A stretch of DNA of 64,000 nt from Picochlorum sp. 'celeri' (GCA_010909725.1 JAACMV010000003.1:806001-870000), one strand, 5' to 3'; counted from the first letter of the stretch, positions 9,026 to 20,232 are shown. The notes: generated from the sequence alone by a model not told the origin. Program-made: numbers and translations.

Positions 9026-10480
9026 TTAAACAGTACTAAAGAGTGCATTCGTGAACGTTTCTGTATCAATAAAGTGGTCCATCACCATGCTGCTTGATAA
9101 CCTGGTATTGCGTAATATTGGGCTGGTGCCATCAATTACGACGGGGGTCCCGCCGGGGGAGAGATACACAACGCGGCCAGGAACAACAGGGTCATAGTCA
9201 CTGACATTTTGTTGCTTTTGGACTGGCTTTTGCACGTCTTCTGATGCAGTGTCGTCATCAGGTGCCTGCACCAAGCTTGTAAACATTCTAAGCAGCACAG
9301 GCATGTTTTCGTCGTCTTTCGTTTCTAATCTCCAGTCGAAGTCGGATAAATCCTTCAAAAGATTCAAAAATGGCGTCACAGCGAGCCTAGGGACGATGTC
9401 ATCGTTGTGGACCTGAGACAGAGTTACTGAGCTAAGTTTCTTTGCAAGATTCTCTGCCATACAGGCAGGAGGCTCGTATGCGTAGCATCGCAATCTTGAC
9501 GAGTCAATACCTTGATCCATCAGCTTTAAACAAAGCAGGGCTGCTACACCTGCGCCGAGACTATGCCCGAGTAAAACTATAGAGTTGTGTGCCGAGTCTG
9601 ACACAAAATTCTGGAAAAGGGTACTGAACCGTTTGGCACAGTATTCTGAAGCTCGAAGCATCCCCGTATGAGCAGTACCTTCCTCTCCAAAAGATGCTCC
9701 ATTGGCAAAAAGATCAGTAAATACATCCTCGGCTGAGAACGTACCACGAATGCATAGCATGAGTTCCCTGTCAGCGTTGTTTGCTGCCAGAAAGAAGGCA
9801 GGCGAGCCGCTTGGCATCAGCTCGGGCTTGTACTTTGCTCCGATCAGGGAATATCCTTTATCTTCAAGAGCTTTCGAAAGGGCATCATCATTCGTATAAT
9901 CATATGCAAAACATGCAAAATCCCGATATTGCTGCAATGCTGCTACATCCTCCTTGCTTGCTTCTTGCATTTCCTTGGCTGCCAAAGGAGCACGGTTCAA
10001 CTTTTCTTCCTTTTTGTAATAATAATACAATCTGGGAGCCATTTCCATCGCAGCAAATTCTGGCCGCGAGAGATACTCCTCCACCTCTGGATATGCAGCT
10101 CTCAAACTCCTCATAGTCAGTACCAATTCTTTTAAAATTGTCCAGGTATTTGATGACAGGGCATCATCTCCTGGAGGATTCCAGTCCCAAATAGACTCGA
10201 GCACATCATTGTCTACACTTGGTTGCTTTTTACTGCAGCGAATCGATAGATACGCGACGTGCAATGCCCTCGCAGTTATCACAAGAAGAGTACTGCTTAC
10301 AGCAACGTTCCTTGCTCTTGCCGGGCTCTGGATCGAAAAGGCAATGATCTCGGATCCTATGACAGTTGAAAGGCCATACGGAGATAGTAAGAACGCAAAC
10401 CCTTCAATTCCAGCATAGACGACTCCAGCGATAAGGTGGGTTGCCTTGCGAGTCAAAGACCGAACGAAGGAACCCAGCAT
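9026..10480 (-). CDS. Class 3 (diacylglycerol-type) lipase, membrane associated
   Basis: 484 residues. Alpha/beta hydrolase of the fungal lipase-like/DAGL group, expected to cleave acyl esters of di- or triacylglycerol. Residues about 15-90 contain hydrophobic stretches (VVYAGIEGFAFLLSPYGLST and a later segment) that could anchor the protein. The nucleophile elbow is GHSLGAG near residue 303 (Ser), the acid is probably in VHNDDIVPRL (near 360), and the His in VMDHFID (near 468). CIRGTFSAEDVFTDL supplies the oxyanion region typical of class 3. The tail-to-tail neighbour is the LisH gene, 90 bp away. Substrate is not predictable. Confidence 0.85.
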   Translation of the reverse strand: MLGSFVRSLTRKATHLIAGVVYAGIEGFAFLLSPYGLSTVIGSEIIAFSIQSPARARNVAVSSTLLVITARALHVAYLSIRCSKKQPSVDNDVLESIWDWNPPGDDALSSNTWTILKELVLTMRSLRAAYPEVEEYLSRPEFAAMEMAPRLYYYYKKEEKLNRAPLAAKEMQEASKEDVAALQQYRDFACFAYDYTNDDALSKALEDKGYSLIGAKYKPELMPSGSPAFFLAANNADRELMLCIRGTFSAEDVFTDLFANGASFGEEGTAHTGMLRASEYCAKRFSTLFQNFVSDSAHNSIVLLGHSLGAGVAALLCLKLMDQGIDSSRLRCYAYEPPACMAENLAKKLSSVTLSQVHNDDIVPRLAVTPFLNLLKDLSDFDWRLETKDDENMPVLLRMFTSLVQAPDDDTASEDVQKPVQKQQNVSDYDPVVPGRVVYLSPGGTPVVIDGTSPILRNTRLSSSMVMDHFIDTETFTNALFSTV

Positions 10481-10685
10481 AGCTCGGGCTTATTTCCTTC
10501 TTTTATAGGTCTATATCTCTCATATATCAGATATAATTAAATGCAATGCTTACATCAAACGGGATGTGCACAATATCTTAGATTTTGGATGCTGCTGACT
10601 GGGATATGCCATGTTGTTCTTGTGCTTCTTGGGAATCTCTCCAGTAGTATTCACTCATGAGGGATAGATGTGCGCCACGCTCCAT

Positions 10686-12405
10686 CTAGGTCATTTCAAC
10701 AAGAGCAGCAAGTGCCCCAGTGAATGCTGCGTTATAGTCGACAGCAACCTCGTTTGTGATGTAGTCATCTCTCTCATCATTGTATGTGTCATCACCTGGT
10801 CCTGAAGGTCCACCCACGAGTGCTCCATAAAGAATTTGGGGGTTGGGTTTCTTCGATTGAAAATCTGACCAGTTGCACGTGGCCGGCTCATCAGGACATG
10901 AGGCTCCTGCATGGTGTGGATACTTTGGATAGTTCTTTCCAAAGCCGACAACAAAACTTCTGCCAGAACTACCCATGGCATAATCCACTTGCGATCGAGA
11001 CCATCTGGCTGCTTTTCGTGCTAGAGAATTTGATGATGAATGTTTGATGTATGAAAGTGCGAGGAATGCAGATGCTGTCGACAATTGAAGGTTGCCCCAG
11101 GAAGACCATGATGGGTGAGAGAGCCCCCTGGGGGTTTCCACAATTTCACCCTTGCCTGCATGCCCAAAGCGAATGATAATTTCATTAACGATGTTCATCG
11201 TCGATATCTTATATCGTGATTGATGCATACATCAAAAAAAATACCTTTGATCCAAGAATCGAGAAATTTATTCTCCACGAAATTCTCAATTCTTTTGAAA
11301 CTCTTCACTGGAGCTCCTTGCTGATGCAATTGGTACAATAAGAATGCAGTCATGGCCCCACTGCTATCCCAACTCGCCGACAGTCCCCAGTACTTTTTCT
11401 TCCAGTACTTGACAGAATCTTTCAAGTACGATTCTCGATTTGTTACTTTATAGAGCCATGCTGCTGCCCAAGCCATGTCGTCCTCCCATCCACCGCTCGA
11501 GTAGATCTTGGTAGCAGATTTGTAGTGAGAGCTGTATTTGCCTGGGCTTTTCTCCGCCAAGTCATAGAGATCCTTGGCGTGCTGAATAAGAGATTTTGAA
11601 AAGGATGTATCGTCTTCGAACACCTCGGATGCGGCGGACAGCGCAGCAGAAACCTTGGCGAAAAGGTCTGCAGCCTTCATCCCCTTCTTCCAGACAAACT
11701 TTGGTCGAGAAGTCTTTTGCTCGTGTGCTCTTCCCCAATAGGAATGATCAATTCCTGTATCATAACAGACCTTCGTATGTGAGTGGAAATATACCAATAT
11801 ACGTTTTAACGACGAGACCAACAAAACCGACCTGGATGACCAATTTGACCAATGTACTCATTGGTTGACACGTGGCAATCCATCAAGTACGTCACTGCGT
11901 GTCGTAGCGCTTCTTTTGATGAACAGTACACTCCACTATCGATATATCCTTTTTGAAATTCAGTCATTCCCCAGGCAATCATTGCCACTGAGTAAGCAAG
12001 GGGAAAGTTGAGTTTTAGGTAATCACCAGCATCATACCATCCTCCTGGAACAGGATCATCCTCATGGGAACTTTTCCTCCATGAAACCGAGTAGTCCTCG
12101 GGTATCTCTCCACTTCTTTGAGCTTTCAAAAACTCCCAAGAGAGTTTGAGGACCTTTTTGTAGTCTTTTCGCCCAAAGCCGCTCGAGTATACACTGACGT
12201 TTTGCTGCCCACATAGTGGGCCTTCTCCATCACTCTGTATCTCCGTTGAGAAATAATCCACAGCATTAACCGGTGCTACGGATTGATCAATCACACTCGT
12301 TTCAGGCTGAGAAGTGACCAGGCCAACCCAGAAAGAAATGACGAGAATCAAACTCAACATTGACCTCATTGTAGAATGGCTTGCTGGTTGATACATCACT
12401 CCCAA
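10686..12405 (-). CDS. Secreted glycoside hydrolase family 9 endoglucanase (three exons)
   Basis: Exons 12405-11832, 11754-11245 and 11155-10686 (introns 77 and 89 bp, both phase 1) give 517 residues. GH9 enzymes cleave beta-1,4-glucan with inversion. A signal peptide (MRSMLSLILVISFWVGLVTS; the second Met may be the true start) is followed by the family's opening region. DAGDYLKLNFPLA (about 125) carries the catalytic Asp pair. The first join restores YIGQIGHPGIDHSYWGR, the expected GH9 QVGxGxxDHxxW motif, and the second restores KGKGEIVETPRGL. The C-terminal block has HHAGASCP and NEVAVDYNAAFTGALAAL with the proton-donor Glu. All catalytic motifs are intact. Likely role: wall remodelling or extracellular cellulose breakdown. 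Confidence 0.9.
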
Positions 12406-12920
12406 ACGTCTTTATATGCGTCGTCCAACTCAAAAACAACCTGCGAACATCATATATATAAGGGAATCAATATCATCTCCAAAAGGCGCTGTGTCATATT
12501 TGGTCTTCTGATGCTGACAAACTTCAGACCATGAGACGAGACATGACATGCCCTCACAACAAGCAGGAAACGTACTGCTCCACAAACATTCAAATTGAGA
12601 CTCATTCACCGGTATGAAAGCAAAGATATGTGTACTAAAAACAATCAGATGAAGCGGCACTGACCAGTATGATCCCTATGCCATCGTCAAACCCACTTTT
12701 GACCATTTGTTCATGACCTCTCAGCCAGCTGTCAGCATCCAGTCTTGACTGCATGAGATCCTAACGCGCTTCATTCATTCCAGATGCCCTTGCATGGACC
12801 TAAAACCACATATCTGTGCTACATATGTAAAGAAAAATATTCATTTTTAATTTCAAGGCGATTCTGAGAGAGCATAGCAACTTTTGGTGTTGTAGAGTTT
12901 AGTCCATTTCCAGTTGCACG
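12406..12920. promoter_or_regulatory. Divergent intergenic region, GH9 / ClpP
   Basis: 515 bp. A GTG-started minus-strand frame (12660-12430) is present but lacks an ATG or recognisable domain. An AT-rich TATATATA run sits near 12450, about 50 bp upstream of the GH9 start. Confidence 0.3.
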
Positions 12921-13668
12921 ATGTTTTTGAGTCAGTTGTCCCGCAGAGTTGTCGGGTTGCGTAAACCGTTAGCCAATGGAGATTATATACATAGAAGGTG
13001 CTTTTCAAGCCTTGTTCCAATGGTGATCGAGTCTACATCGAGAGGAGAGAGAGGCATGGACATTTACTCTCGGCTTTTGAGAGAGCGTATTGTTTGCGTG
13101 AATGGGCCGATTGATGACCATATGAGTAATCTAATTGTTGCTCAGTTGCTGTTTTTGGAGTCTGAGAATCCAGAAAAGCCGGTTCGTTGCTTGTATGTGT
13201 GGTTCTGTGTGCCTGGACAGACTGTAACCGTGGGAGTGTTTCATTCTGCAGATTAGCATGTATATCAACAGTCCCGGGGGTGTAGTGACTGCAGGGCTGG
13301 CGATATATGACACGATGCAGTATATAAAATGCCCTGTGTCGACGCTGGCTGTGGGGCAGGCTGCCTCAATGGCGTCGTTACTGTTGGCATCTGGGGAGGA
13401 AGGTCAGAGGAGGTCGCTGCCAAACAGCCGCATCATGCTTCATCAGCCCTCAGGAGGTGCTTCTGGGCAGGCTTCCGATATTGAGATTCATGCGAAGGAG
13501 ATTTTAAAGATGCGTGATCGCTTGAACCACCTGTACTATGAGCATACAAAGCAACCAATAGAAAAGATTTCCATGGCATTGGAGAGAGATTATTTCATGG
13601 ATGCTGGGGAAGCCAAAGATTTTGGGTTGATTGATCAGGTGATAACAGACCGTAAGAAACTTAAATAA
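12921..13668 (+). CDS. CLPP: ATP-dependent Clp protease proteolytic subunit, mitochondrial type (two exons)
   Basis: Exons 12921-13181 and 13252-13668 (70 bp phase 0 intron, GTTCG...CTGCAG) give 225 residues. ClpP forms the double-heptamer peptidase chamber working with ClpX. The N-terminal 30 residues are Arg-rich and lack acids ([15 protein letters not shown]), as in mitochondrial presequences. The join produces [16 protein letters not shown], matching mitochondrial ClpP. Catalytic triad: Ser126 (QAASMAS), His151 (MLHQPSGG) and Asp200 (ERDYFMD). It ends two bases before the stop of the converging CRY-DASH gene, so the two 3' UTRs must overlap. Confidence 0.95.
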
Positions 13669-13670
13669 AT

Positions 13671-15272
13671 TCAATACTCGTAATCTGATGCTTTGGGGCG
13701 CCTTGGACCCTTTCCCTTTTTGTTGTTGCCAAATCGGGAAGGGTATTTTTTCTGTCCATTGCTCTGGCTAAAATAGGATGATGGTATTGCCTGTGGATAG
13801 TCCTGCCCAATCTGCACCTGAAATACATCCTGATCTTTCCTGCTCATGTTTGAGGGCTCGTGAATTTTGGTGGATGGAACATTTTTCAATTCTGGACACC
13901 AAAGCCTGATGTACTCACCATCTGGATCATAGTCCTTGCTTTGCTTTGTTATATTGAATTTATTGATTCTTCCTCCTGTCAAACCAGCAGCTGCAACCCA
14001 ATTTCCCCAGTTCGATGCAGGGTCGTAGTCAAGCAGCATTGACTCGAACCAATCAGCTCCCAAGCGCCAATCCAGGCCCAAGTCTAGACAGAGAAAGCTT
14101 GCCACATTTTGTCTCCCTCTGTTCGACATGAACCCTGTCTGCTTTAGCTCTCTCATGTTGGCATCAACCAGCGGCCATCCTGTCTGTCCGTCCCTCCACC
14201 GTTCAAACATGGTTTGGTCAACCTTCCACGGCCTAGATTTCCCAGTAGGGCCATGTAATTTGAAGATAGCATCTCCCTGAGCCAAGGCATAGTACTTGAA
14301 ATAATCTCTCCAGATTAGTTCAAAAACAACCCAATATGTTGATTTATTCGCCACACGCTCCTTTTCATACTTTTGGATCTGCCAGTAGATGTATCTGGGT
14401 GAAATACATCCATGTGCCAGAGCAGGAGCTAATTTTGTGCTATAATCTCCACCAACCATTCCATTTCTAATATCAAAGTACTTTTCAATCAATTTTGACT
14501 CCCATAGATAATACTGCAGCCTTTGGAGAGCAACATCTTCTCCACCCTTCATATCAAACGCTGCCCTGTCATCCTTTGTCGGTGTCTGCAACAATGGATG
14601 CCCATCTGGAACAATACTATTCAAGTCTTCAACAGATCTGGGAATACTATCAATATCTAGAACATCTTGTGGCATTGGAAGCTGGCCCTGTTTTGGACTT
14701 GGAAAGCATTTCCGTACATCAGCACCATTCTCCACCTTGTTCCTAAACGGAGTAAACACCGTAGGCATCTTGTGCAAATCGAAAGGAAGATCATCCACAT
14801 GATACAACGTTGATCCCCAGAACAACTCCATCTTCGATCCACACCTCTTCAAAGCTCGCGTAACCGCAACCTCTGCCCGAGTTTCCTCACTCGTCACCTC
14901 CCTCTGTGCATACACCGTCATTGTACCATGAGGTGGGCAGATTTTCGGCAACTCCACCTCGGGCGCTCCCATACGAACAACAAGATCAGACCCAATCAAT
15001 CTGAGATTCTGCTTTAAATTCTCAACCGATTCCAATAGGTACTGTGCGCGGTATGCCCCAGTCTTGAGCTGTCCATTTGAAAAACAAGTCTCATGAAACC
15101 ACCGTGGATCAAAACAAAACACAGGCAACACATCATCGGCCATGCCCCTACCCACTGCCTCGACAGCTTCATGTACTATTACATTGTCATGCAGACGCAA
15201 ATCATTTCGAAACCACAGCACCACTCGTCTCTGTGTTCCCTTTGAACCAGTCATTTTTGCAGAGCAATACAC
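13671..15272 (-). CDS. CRY-DASH: Cryptochrome DASH (photolyase/cryptochrome family)
   Basis: 533 residues, single exon. CRY-DASH proteins bind FAD and a folate antenna and repair cyclobutane dimers mainly in single-stranded DNA. The photolyase domain opens VVLWFRNDLRLHDN. The FAD-binding part includes LAPALAHGCISPRYIYWQI, FELIWRDYFKYYAL, GFMSNRGRQNVASFLCLDL and DYDPASNWGNWVAAAGLTGG, all typical of the DASH branch. The C-terminal tail is short and basic (KKYPSRFGNNKKGKGPRRPK) and may bind nucleic acid or direct nuclear entry. Only about 18 residues precede the domain, so no long transit peptide is visible. A (6-4) or plant-type cryptochrome is unlikely. Confidence 0.93.
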   Translation of the reverse strand: MYCSAKMTGSKGTQRRVVLWFRNDLRLHDNVIVHEAVEAVGRGMADDVLPVFCFDPRWFHETCFSNGQLKTGAYRAQYLLESVENLKQNLRLIGSDLVVRMGAPEVELPKICPPHGTMTVYAQREVTSEETRAEVAVTRALKRCGSKMELFWGSTLYHVDDLPFDLHKMPTVFTPFRNKVENGADVRKCFPSPKQGQLPMPQDVLDIDSIPRSVEDLNSIVPDGHPLLQTPTKDDRAAFDMKGGEDVALQRLQYYLWESKLIEKYFDIRNGMVGGDYSTKLAPALAHGCISPRYIYWQIQKYEKERVANKSTYWVVFELIWRDYFKYYALAQGDAIFKLHGPTGKSRPWKVDQTMFERWRDGQTGWPLVDANMRELKQTGFMSNRGRQNVASFLCLDLGLDWRLGADWFESMLLDYDPASNWGNWVAAAGLTGGRINKFNITKQSKDYDPDGEYIRLWCPELKNVPSTKIHEPSNMSRKDQDVFQVQIGQDYPQAIPSSYFSQSNGQKKYPSRFGNNKKGKGPRRPKASDYEY

Positions 15273-15768
15273 TCGGCGATTCCTCTCACGTCGAAGCGAT
15301 ACTGCAATCCGTGTACCCTATAATACAATTATAAATCATAATGACAGTCCATCGCACGCACATTGTCGCTGTTTCTGCGTACCGCCTGTTGTAGCACAGT
15401 TCTGCTTAAATGCATCAATGACCCGTGTTTATCTTCCTATTGCAGACGTTTCTACCCCTTGTACTGCCTCTACAAATCAATATGTAGTATTATTTTCGTC
15501 ATAGCGACGCGCATTGTCATTCAAGGCCTCTCAATCAAGCAATCAGTATGTGGCTCTCCTGGCCAAGAATCCACCTTAATTAAGAATTAAAACGGGATAT
15601 CCCGGATCACGTACGTAATGGTCAGAGATGGGTTGACTCAAATTCTGGTGGAATACAGATATCAATGAATGGACGAGGATACTCGAATCAAATCACTATT
15701 GTTTATAGCCACCTTTACACTAGGTAAATCTTGGCACGCGTGAAAGCACATATACCAAGTTGCACCCT
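15273..15768. promoter_or_regulatory. Divergent intergenic region, CRY-DASH / repeat protein
   Basis: About 500 bp. Contains a 12 bp palindrome CGGGATATCCCG near 15592 and flanking AT-rich sequence (TTAATTAAGAATTAA). No coding content recognised. Confidence 0.3.
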
Positions 15769-17657
15769 ATGCTGTGGTCTATTCTGTTCTGCACCTTGCT
15801 CACGCAGTGGGCAAATGGGCAAGGTACGCCTATGAGCTCATGTTTCTGGTCTGGGTGACTTTTTCTGATAGATAAAAGGCCCTGGGCATGGTATACGCTG
15901 CCATGGTATACCGTGGTGTGAGGTAGATGCCTGTCGACCGAGTTCCCGCCTAGGCGTTGTTAACTTTTTGCCGACGTAGTGTCGCATGGCAAGCCTCCAT
16001 GCCCTTGTTTCTTGCAAATGTATCTGTTGGAGCATTAAATGATGTTGTAATTCACCCATAGTAATGGCCTCATTGCGCAATTGTGTGTGCAGAGGACGCG
16101 TCGGAGCGTCTGCTGACCTCGGTGAGGCAGCCTCGGATTCTTGAGGTGAATGTGCCGACCATTTCCGTGGGCTTCGAGACTGGACCGAACGTGCCAGGCA
16201 CTCAATTTACGATCAAGTGCGTGGTCCAGGGGCAAGGGTGTGACGCTCCTGCGCAAGGACTGTCCGTGGAAGGGGTGTTGCCTGTACAGCTCTCGGCAGT
16301 GGAAGGGACCGTGCAAGGATTGGGGTTGGATCAGTCGTACAGTTGCTTCGTTGAGACGTCTTTCAAGGATGGAGGCAAAGTGTCGTACTGTGAGGAGGCG
16401 GAGACGTTACCTGGGTCGGTGAGGGTGGGGCTCATCTTCCCCTCCTATCCCAATGCTACTGCATTTGGTGTGGCAGAGCAGGACCAGATCTGTAGCAATA
16501 TATTGTCCTTGCAGCCCGAGGGTGTATGTTCGGTGCTTCGTGTGCTGAGTGGGAGTGCAGTTGTCTTGTTGGAGATTTCGTACGATGACTATCGTGATGC
16601 GTGGTCGCTTGCCTTGAGGCTGAGGGATGGTCAAGGTGTTGATGAGACTCTTGCCCAAGGTTTGCAGCCTCCTGTGGAGATTGCGGCCATGACAGTGAAC
16701 CCTCGCCTCCCGGATGCCGAGAATGGATTTTCCTTGTTGAGCAATGGTGTGACTGTAGCGTGTCCCGACGCCACTGTAGGGAGCAGAGGCATCGTGAATG
16801 GGATAGTGTACACAAAGGTTGATGAGGCGCAACTGCGTGCTCGTGTTGCTGACGAGCTGCGCTGGAGGAGCCTCGAGAACGTCTGCACGACTGGTGTTGG
16901 TAACATGTCTCGCCTCTTCGACAGCACTGCATTCAATCGGCCCATTGGGTCTTGGGATACATCATCTGTGAGGAATATGAGTGGGATGTTTTATTCTGCT
17001 TCAATCTTCAATGAACCAATCAGAGACTGGAATACATCATCTGTGGAGGATATGAGTGAGATGTTTTCGGTCGCCGTGGCATTTAACCAATCCATCGAAA
17101 ATTGGGACACATCATCAGTTCGGGACATGAGTGAAATGTTTTTTGTGGCCAAGGCCTTCAACCAACCAGTCGGTGATTGGAACACAACATCCGTTGAAGA
17201 CATGAAGGGAATGTTTGCTGGAGCCAGGGTCTTTAATCAGGAAGTTGGTAGATGGAATACATCTTCTGTGAAGAGTATGCAAGGAATGTTTCTGGACGCC
17301 ATGGCCTTCAACCAGCCCATAGGCGACTGGGATACATCATCTGTGCAAACTATGCTAGTCATGCTCTCTTCTGCCAGTGCTTTCAACCAACCAATCGGGG
17401 ACTGGAATACATCACTGGTTCAAACTATGGGGGGCATGTTTGCTTCCGCGTCAGCCTTCAACCAATCGATCGGCGAATGGGACACATCATCTGTTGTGGA
17501 CATGGCTGAAATGTTCTTCAATGCTCTTTCCTTTGACCAAAATATCTCACAGTGGGATGTGGATGCTGTGGTCAAGTGCGCAAAATTTGCGACAGGAGCC
17601 ACATCGTTTACGAATGCATTCAAGCCAACATTTATCAATTGCAATCCAGCAAGGTAA
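15769..17657 (+). CDS. Secreted BspA-type (DUF285) repeat protein
   Basis: A short first exon (15769-15823) encodes MLWSILFCTLLTQWANGQ, a clear signal peptide. It joins in phase 1 across a 269 bp interval (GTACG...GTGCAG) to the main exon 16093-17657, giving 539 residues. Without this join the main frame has no ATG. Residues about 25-280 are an Ig/adhesin-like or unknown region with several Cys. The rest holds nine 25-residue repeats of the BspA/DUF285 type (MSEMFxxAxAFNQPIGDWDTSSVxD), ending with a capping repeat and NCNPAR. Such repeats occur on surface or secreted proteins of bacteria, mycoplasmas and many protists, usually linked to adhesion. The long first intron is unusual here and may hide another exon. 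Confidence 0.75.
16905..17580 (+). repeat. Tandem 75 bp coding repeats (DUF285), nine copies
   Basis: Each unit encodes 25 residues with core AFNQ-P-IGDW-(D/N)TSSV followed by MxxMF. Units begin near 16905 and run to about 17580. Nucleotide divergence between copies is moderate, so the array is not a recent expansion, but the exact 25-residue register is kept throughout. Confidence 0.85.
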
Positions 17658-17971
17658 TTGATCATTTACCACATAGATGCCACAATTCCCAGGACAATAC
17701 TGGCATCATGGTACCCAACCAGGTCTTTTGCATACATTCAAGATTACACGTACGTTTTGTATCTTTATTGTAATTTATCATGTCACGTGTATAAAAAGCC
17801 CCTTCCAATCATGTTCCAATCTTTTCTTCCCATGCTGGTAAGATTACTCCAACAACAATCAGGGTCTTGATCACCCATGCCTATCCAGGACAGTGATGCA
17901 CACTATTCCATGTACTGATTACATTCTCTTGTGAATATAATCCTTGCGAAGCGAATATATTCGAATTCCAT

Positions 17972-18567
17972 TTGATAATTAATATCGCATGCCATGTATA
18001 CGGATCCTCAACTCGAGTATTTAACACGTTGCAGCAAGAAGCCACAGCACATGTCACATCTGCCTTGAAGGATGACACACTTTCAGTGACTTCCTCAGCG
18101 TCTTCCGTTGGAGATCAAATATATCGAATGAGATACATGCAATCGTGTAAGTATCATCCAATCAGCTGAGTCCAATGAGGATAGTGGCATCGCCAGTGAT
18201 TGAATTGGGGGTCAGCCACATTGCAATGTGGCTCTCCTGGCTGATTGACTCGTCCATCATTGCAAAGGCAGTCAAATCAGCGCCCGCCTCTTTTGAGAAC
18301 GTCCGATTCTTTGTAAAGCTATTCGATGGTGCCATGCAAATAATGACCCATATCGTAGGTACAGACCCTAGAAGTAGCAGCAGCAGTGATACTGCAGAAT
18401 ATATTCTAGCTATATAGCTCACTGCCATCAAGCACATTGATGAGATGAAGGACGAATCTTCTCCCTTCCATAGGAAGCAAACAGATGCCCCAGTGCTAGA
18501 TGTAAATCGAATAAAAACTGTTTTGAGGAATACGAGAGGCATTAAGGGGAGCATCCCGTCGACGTAA
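17972..18567 (+). CDS. Hypothetical spliced gene, 5' end unresolved
   Basis: Three segments (to 18146, 18197-18354, 18418-18567) join in consistent phase across a 50 bp intron (GTAAGT...GCCAG) and a 63 bp intron (GTAGGT...TATATAG). The second removes an in-frame TAG that otherwise breaks the frame. The product is about 160 residues: a Ser/Thr-rich start (DDTLSVTSSASSVGD), then a helix-rich middle (WLSWLIDSSIIAKAVKSAPA, NVRFFVKLFDGAMQIMTHI) and a basic tail (NRIKTVLRNTRGIKG). I find no ATG at the left end and recognise no family. It could also be a decaying relic. Confidence 0.35.
18214..18233. repeat. Perfect 20 bp palindrome
   Basis: AGCCACATTGCAATGTGGCT equals its own reverse complement. 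It lies in the predicted middle exon of the hypothetical spliced gene. See the finding on palindromes. Confidence 0.9.
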
Positions 18568-18669
18568 CCGCTATTCTTCAAAGGGGAAATGCAAAGTTGA
18601 TTGTACATGAGCAAAGACGTCGTGTTTGGCTCTCTTTTCGAATCGTGATGCCCTTATCTGATTATTAAA

Positions 18670-20228
18670 ATGATAGTTTTTGATCTCATCGTTCTAGTAA
18701 CGTCATTCGTGGCGTTGCTGATGGCAGGGTGGTTGTTTGTTACCAAGTCGCTCTATTCACCGAATGAGCGTCGAAGTATCGTTGCGACAGCCATGTTTGC
18801 CCTGATTTTTGCCTTCTCAGCAATGATTCTGGAACTAATTGTGTGTGAGGTCACTGATAGCCTGGATATAAGGTATGTTTCACCATGGTTGTGAGGCAAG
18901 TACTCCCAGTGTACATGTAGTTACACATGGGTTGCCTTGCATACAATATGCCTAATTTAAGGAATTGCTAATGGCACTATGTTATGGTATGTAGGACGAG
19001 GAAAATGGGTTGGAAGGTGGATATGATAATGCTGCTGGGTCTACTACTGGTGGTGCTTCCCTTCTCACATATTTTGATGCTTGTTCAGAGGAAACTGAGT
19101 GGGTTCAAAGCTGTGCTGATATCTGGAGTGATATTGAGTGGACTGAGTTTTTTGTTTTGGAATTCAACGTGGCTAGCACCTGCTCTTCCGGCTGGTGCCA
19201 AAGATCTCTCAAAGTATAGCATGTTGGAGGCAGTTGGACGAGTGGGAGCGCTGGGGCTTGTTCTCGTGTCTGTGTTGTCTGGCTATGGTACAGTCAGTGT
19301 CCCGTTCTCATATATTAGCCTTTTCATCCGACCTGTTGAGGCGGGGGAGATATCTGCCATGGAGTCGCAGCTGCAACAGGCAACAGTGTCAAAGAAGCAA
19401 AAGATTTCAAAAGTGGAAGAGCTGCAAGAGGAATTGAGGATGAAGAGAGCCAACGATGATGTGAAGGCTAATTTTTTTAGCAAGTTCGTGACTGCTATTA
19501 GTTCTGTCGGTGTGAGAAGAATTTTACAGGATATAACGAATTTAGAGGTCGAAATCTCGTCCTTGTCATCGCTCGAGTCTGCATTGCAGGCTGACATTGT
19601 TGATCTTAGGAAGCAAAGGTACAAGGCACAGATTTCTAGGACAATGCGTGGTCACGTTCAGAATTTATTAGGATACATACTGTCTATATATTGTATATAT
19701 CGGATGTTTGCCAGCTCGAAAGCTCTTGTCGTTGGAGAGGATACAAGTTCTGATCCTGTGAGTAAGACGCTTGCATTCATTCTTCGATTCTTCTCTGGTG
19801 GCAGTCTTCGACTCGATGTTCAGGCCTTTTCACAGTATCTAACGCTTGCATTCGTTGGATTTATATCAATAACATCTTTGAGAGGCTTTATTATGCATAT
19901 GCAAAGTTTCTTCTCCTTCTTCCGTGGTGCTAGAACATCATCTGTTGGATTTGTTTTGTTCTTGACAGAGCTTTTGGGATTTTACACGATATCCACCTTG
20001 CTTTTGCTCCGTCGACAGCTTCCTGAGCAATACAGAGCAACTGTGACAGATGCTATTGGAGGAGATTTAGAATTCGATTCGTATCATCGTGGCTTTCATG
20101 CTATTTTCCTCTTGACTGCCATTGTCTCTCTTGGCATGTTTTGGCAACAGATATCTCGCCGTAAAGCAGAGGCTATGGATAGGCTTCCGTCATATATCAT
20201 TCCTTCGGATACAAAGATGAAACTGTGA
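18670..20228 (+). CDS. GPHR: Golgi pH regulator / GTG-type membrane protein (two exons)
   Basis: Exons 18670-18872 and 18995-20228 (122 bp intron, GTATGT...GTAG, phase 2) give 478 residues. GPHR is an anion channel that acidifies the Golgi in animals; plant GTG1/GTG2 are the same family. Exon 1 has two membrane segments. The join gives DIRTRKMGWKVDM, matching the family linker before the third segment. LVSVLSGYGTVSVPFSYIS matches the highly conserved GPHR loop (LSGFGAVNxPYTYM). A coiled coil (about 195-260: KKQKISKVEELQEELRMKRA) separates the N- and C-terminal membrane bundles, as in the family. It ends four bases before the converging PPT gene. Confidence 0.9.
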
Positions 20229-20232
20229 TTAT

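Noticed and set aside
12430..12660. 76-codon minus-strand frame upstream of GH9
   Set aside because: Starts with GTG, no ATG, and lies in the promoter region.
15824..16092. CRISPR array, transposon or IS element
   Set aside because: No regularly spaced direct repeats, terminal inverted repeats or transposase/reverse transcriptase seen anywhere in the window; the DUF285 array is coding.
18162..18614. 150-codon minus-strand frame opposite the hypothetical spliced gene
   Set aside because: Composition looks like an antisense shadow; the plus-strand reading has better splice signals.
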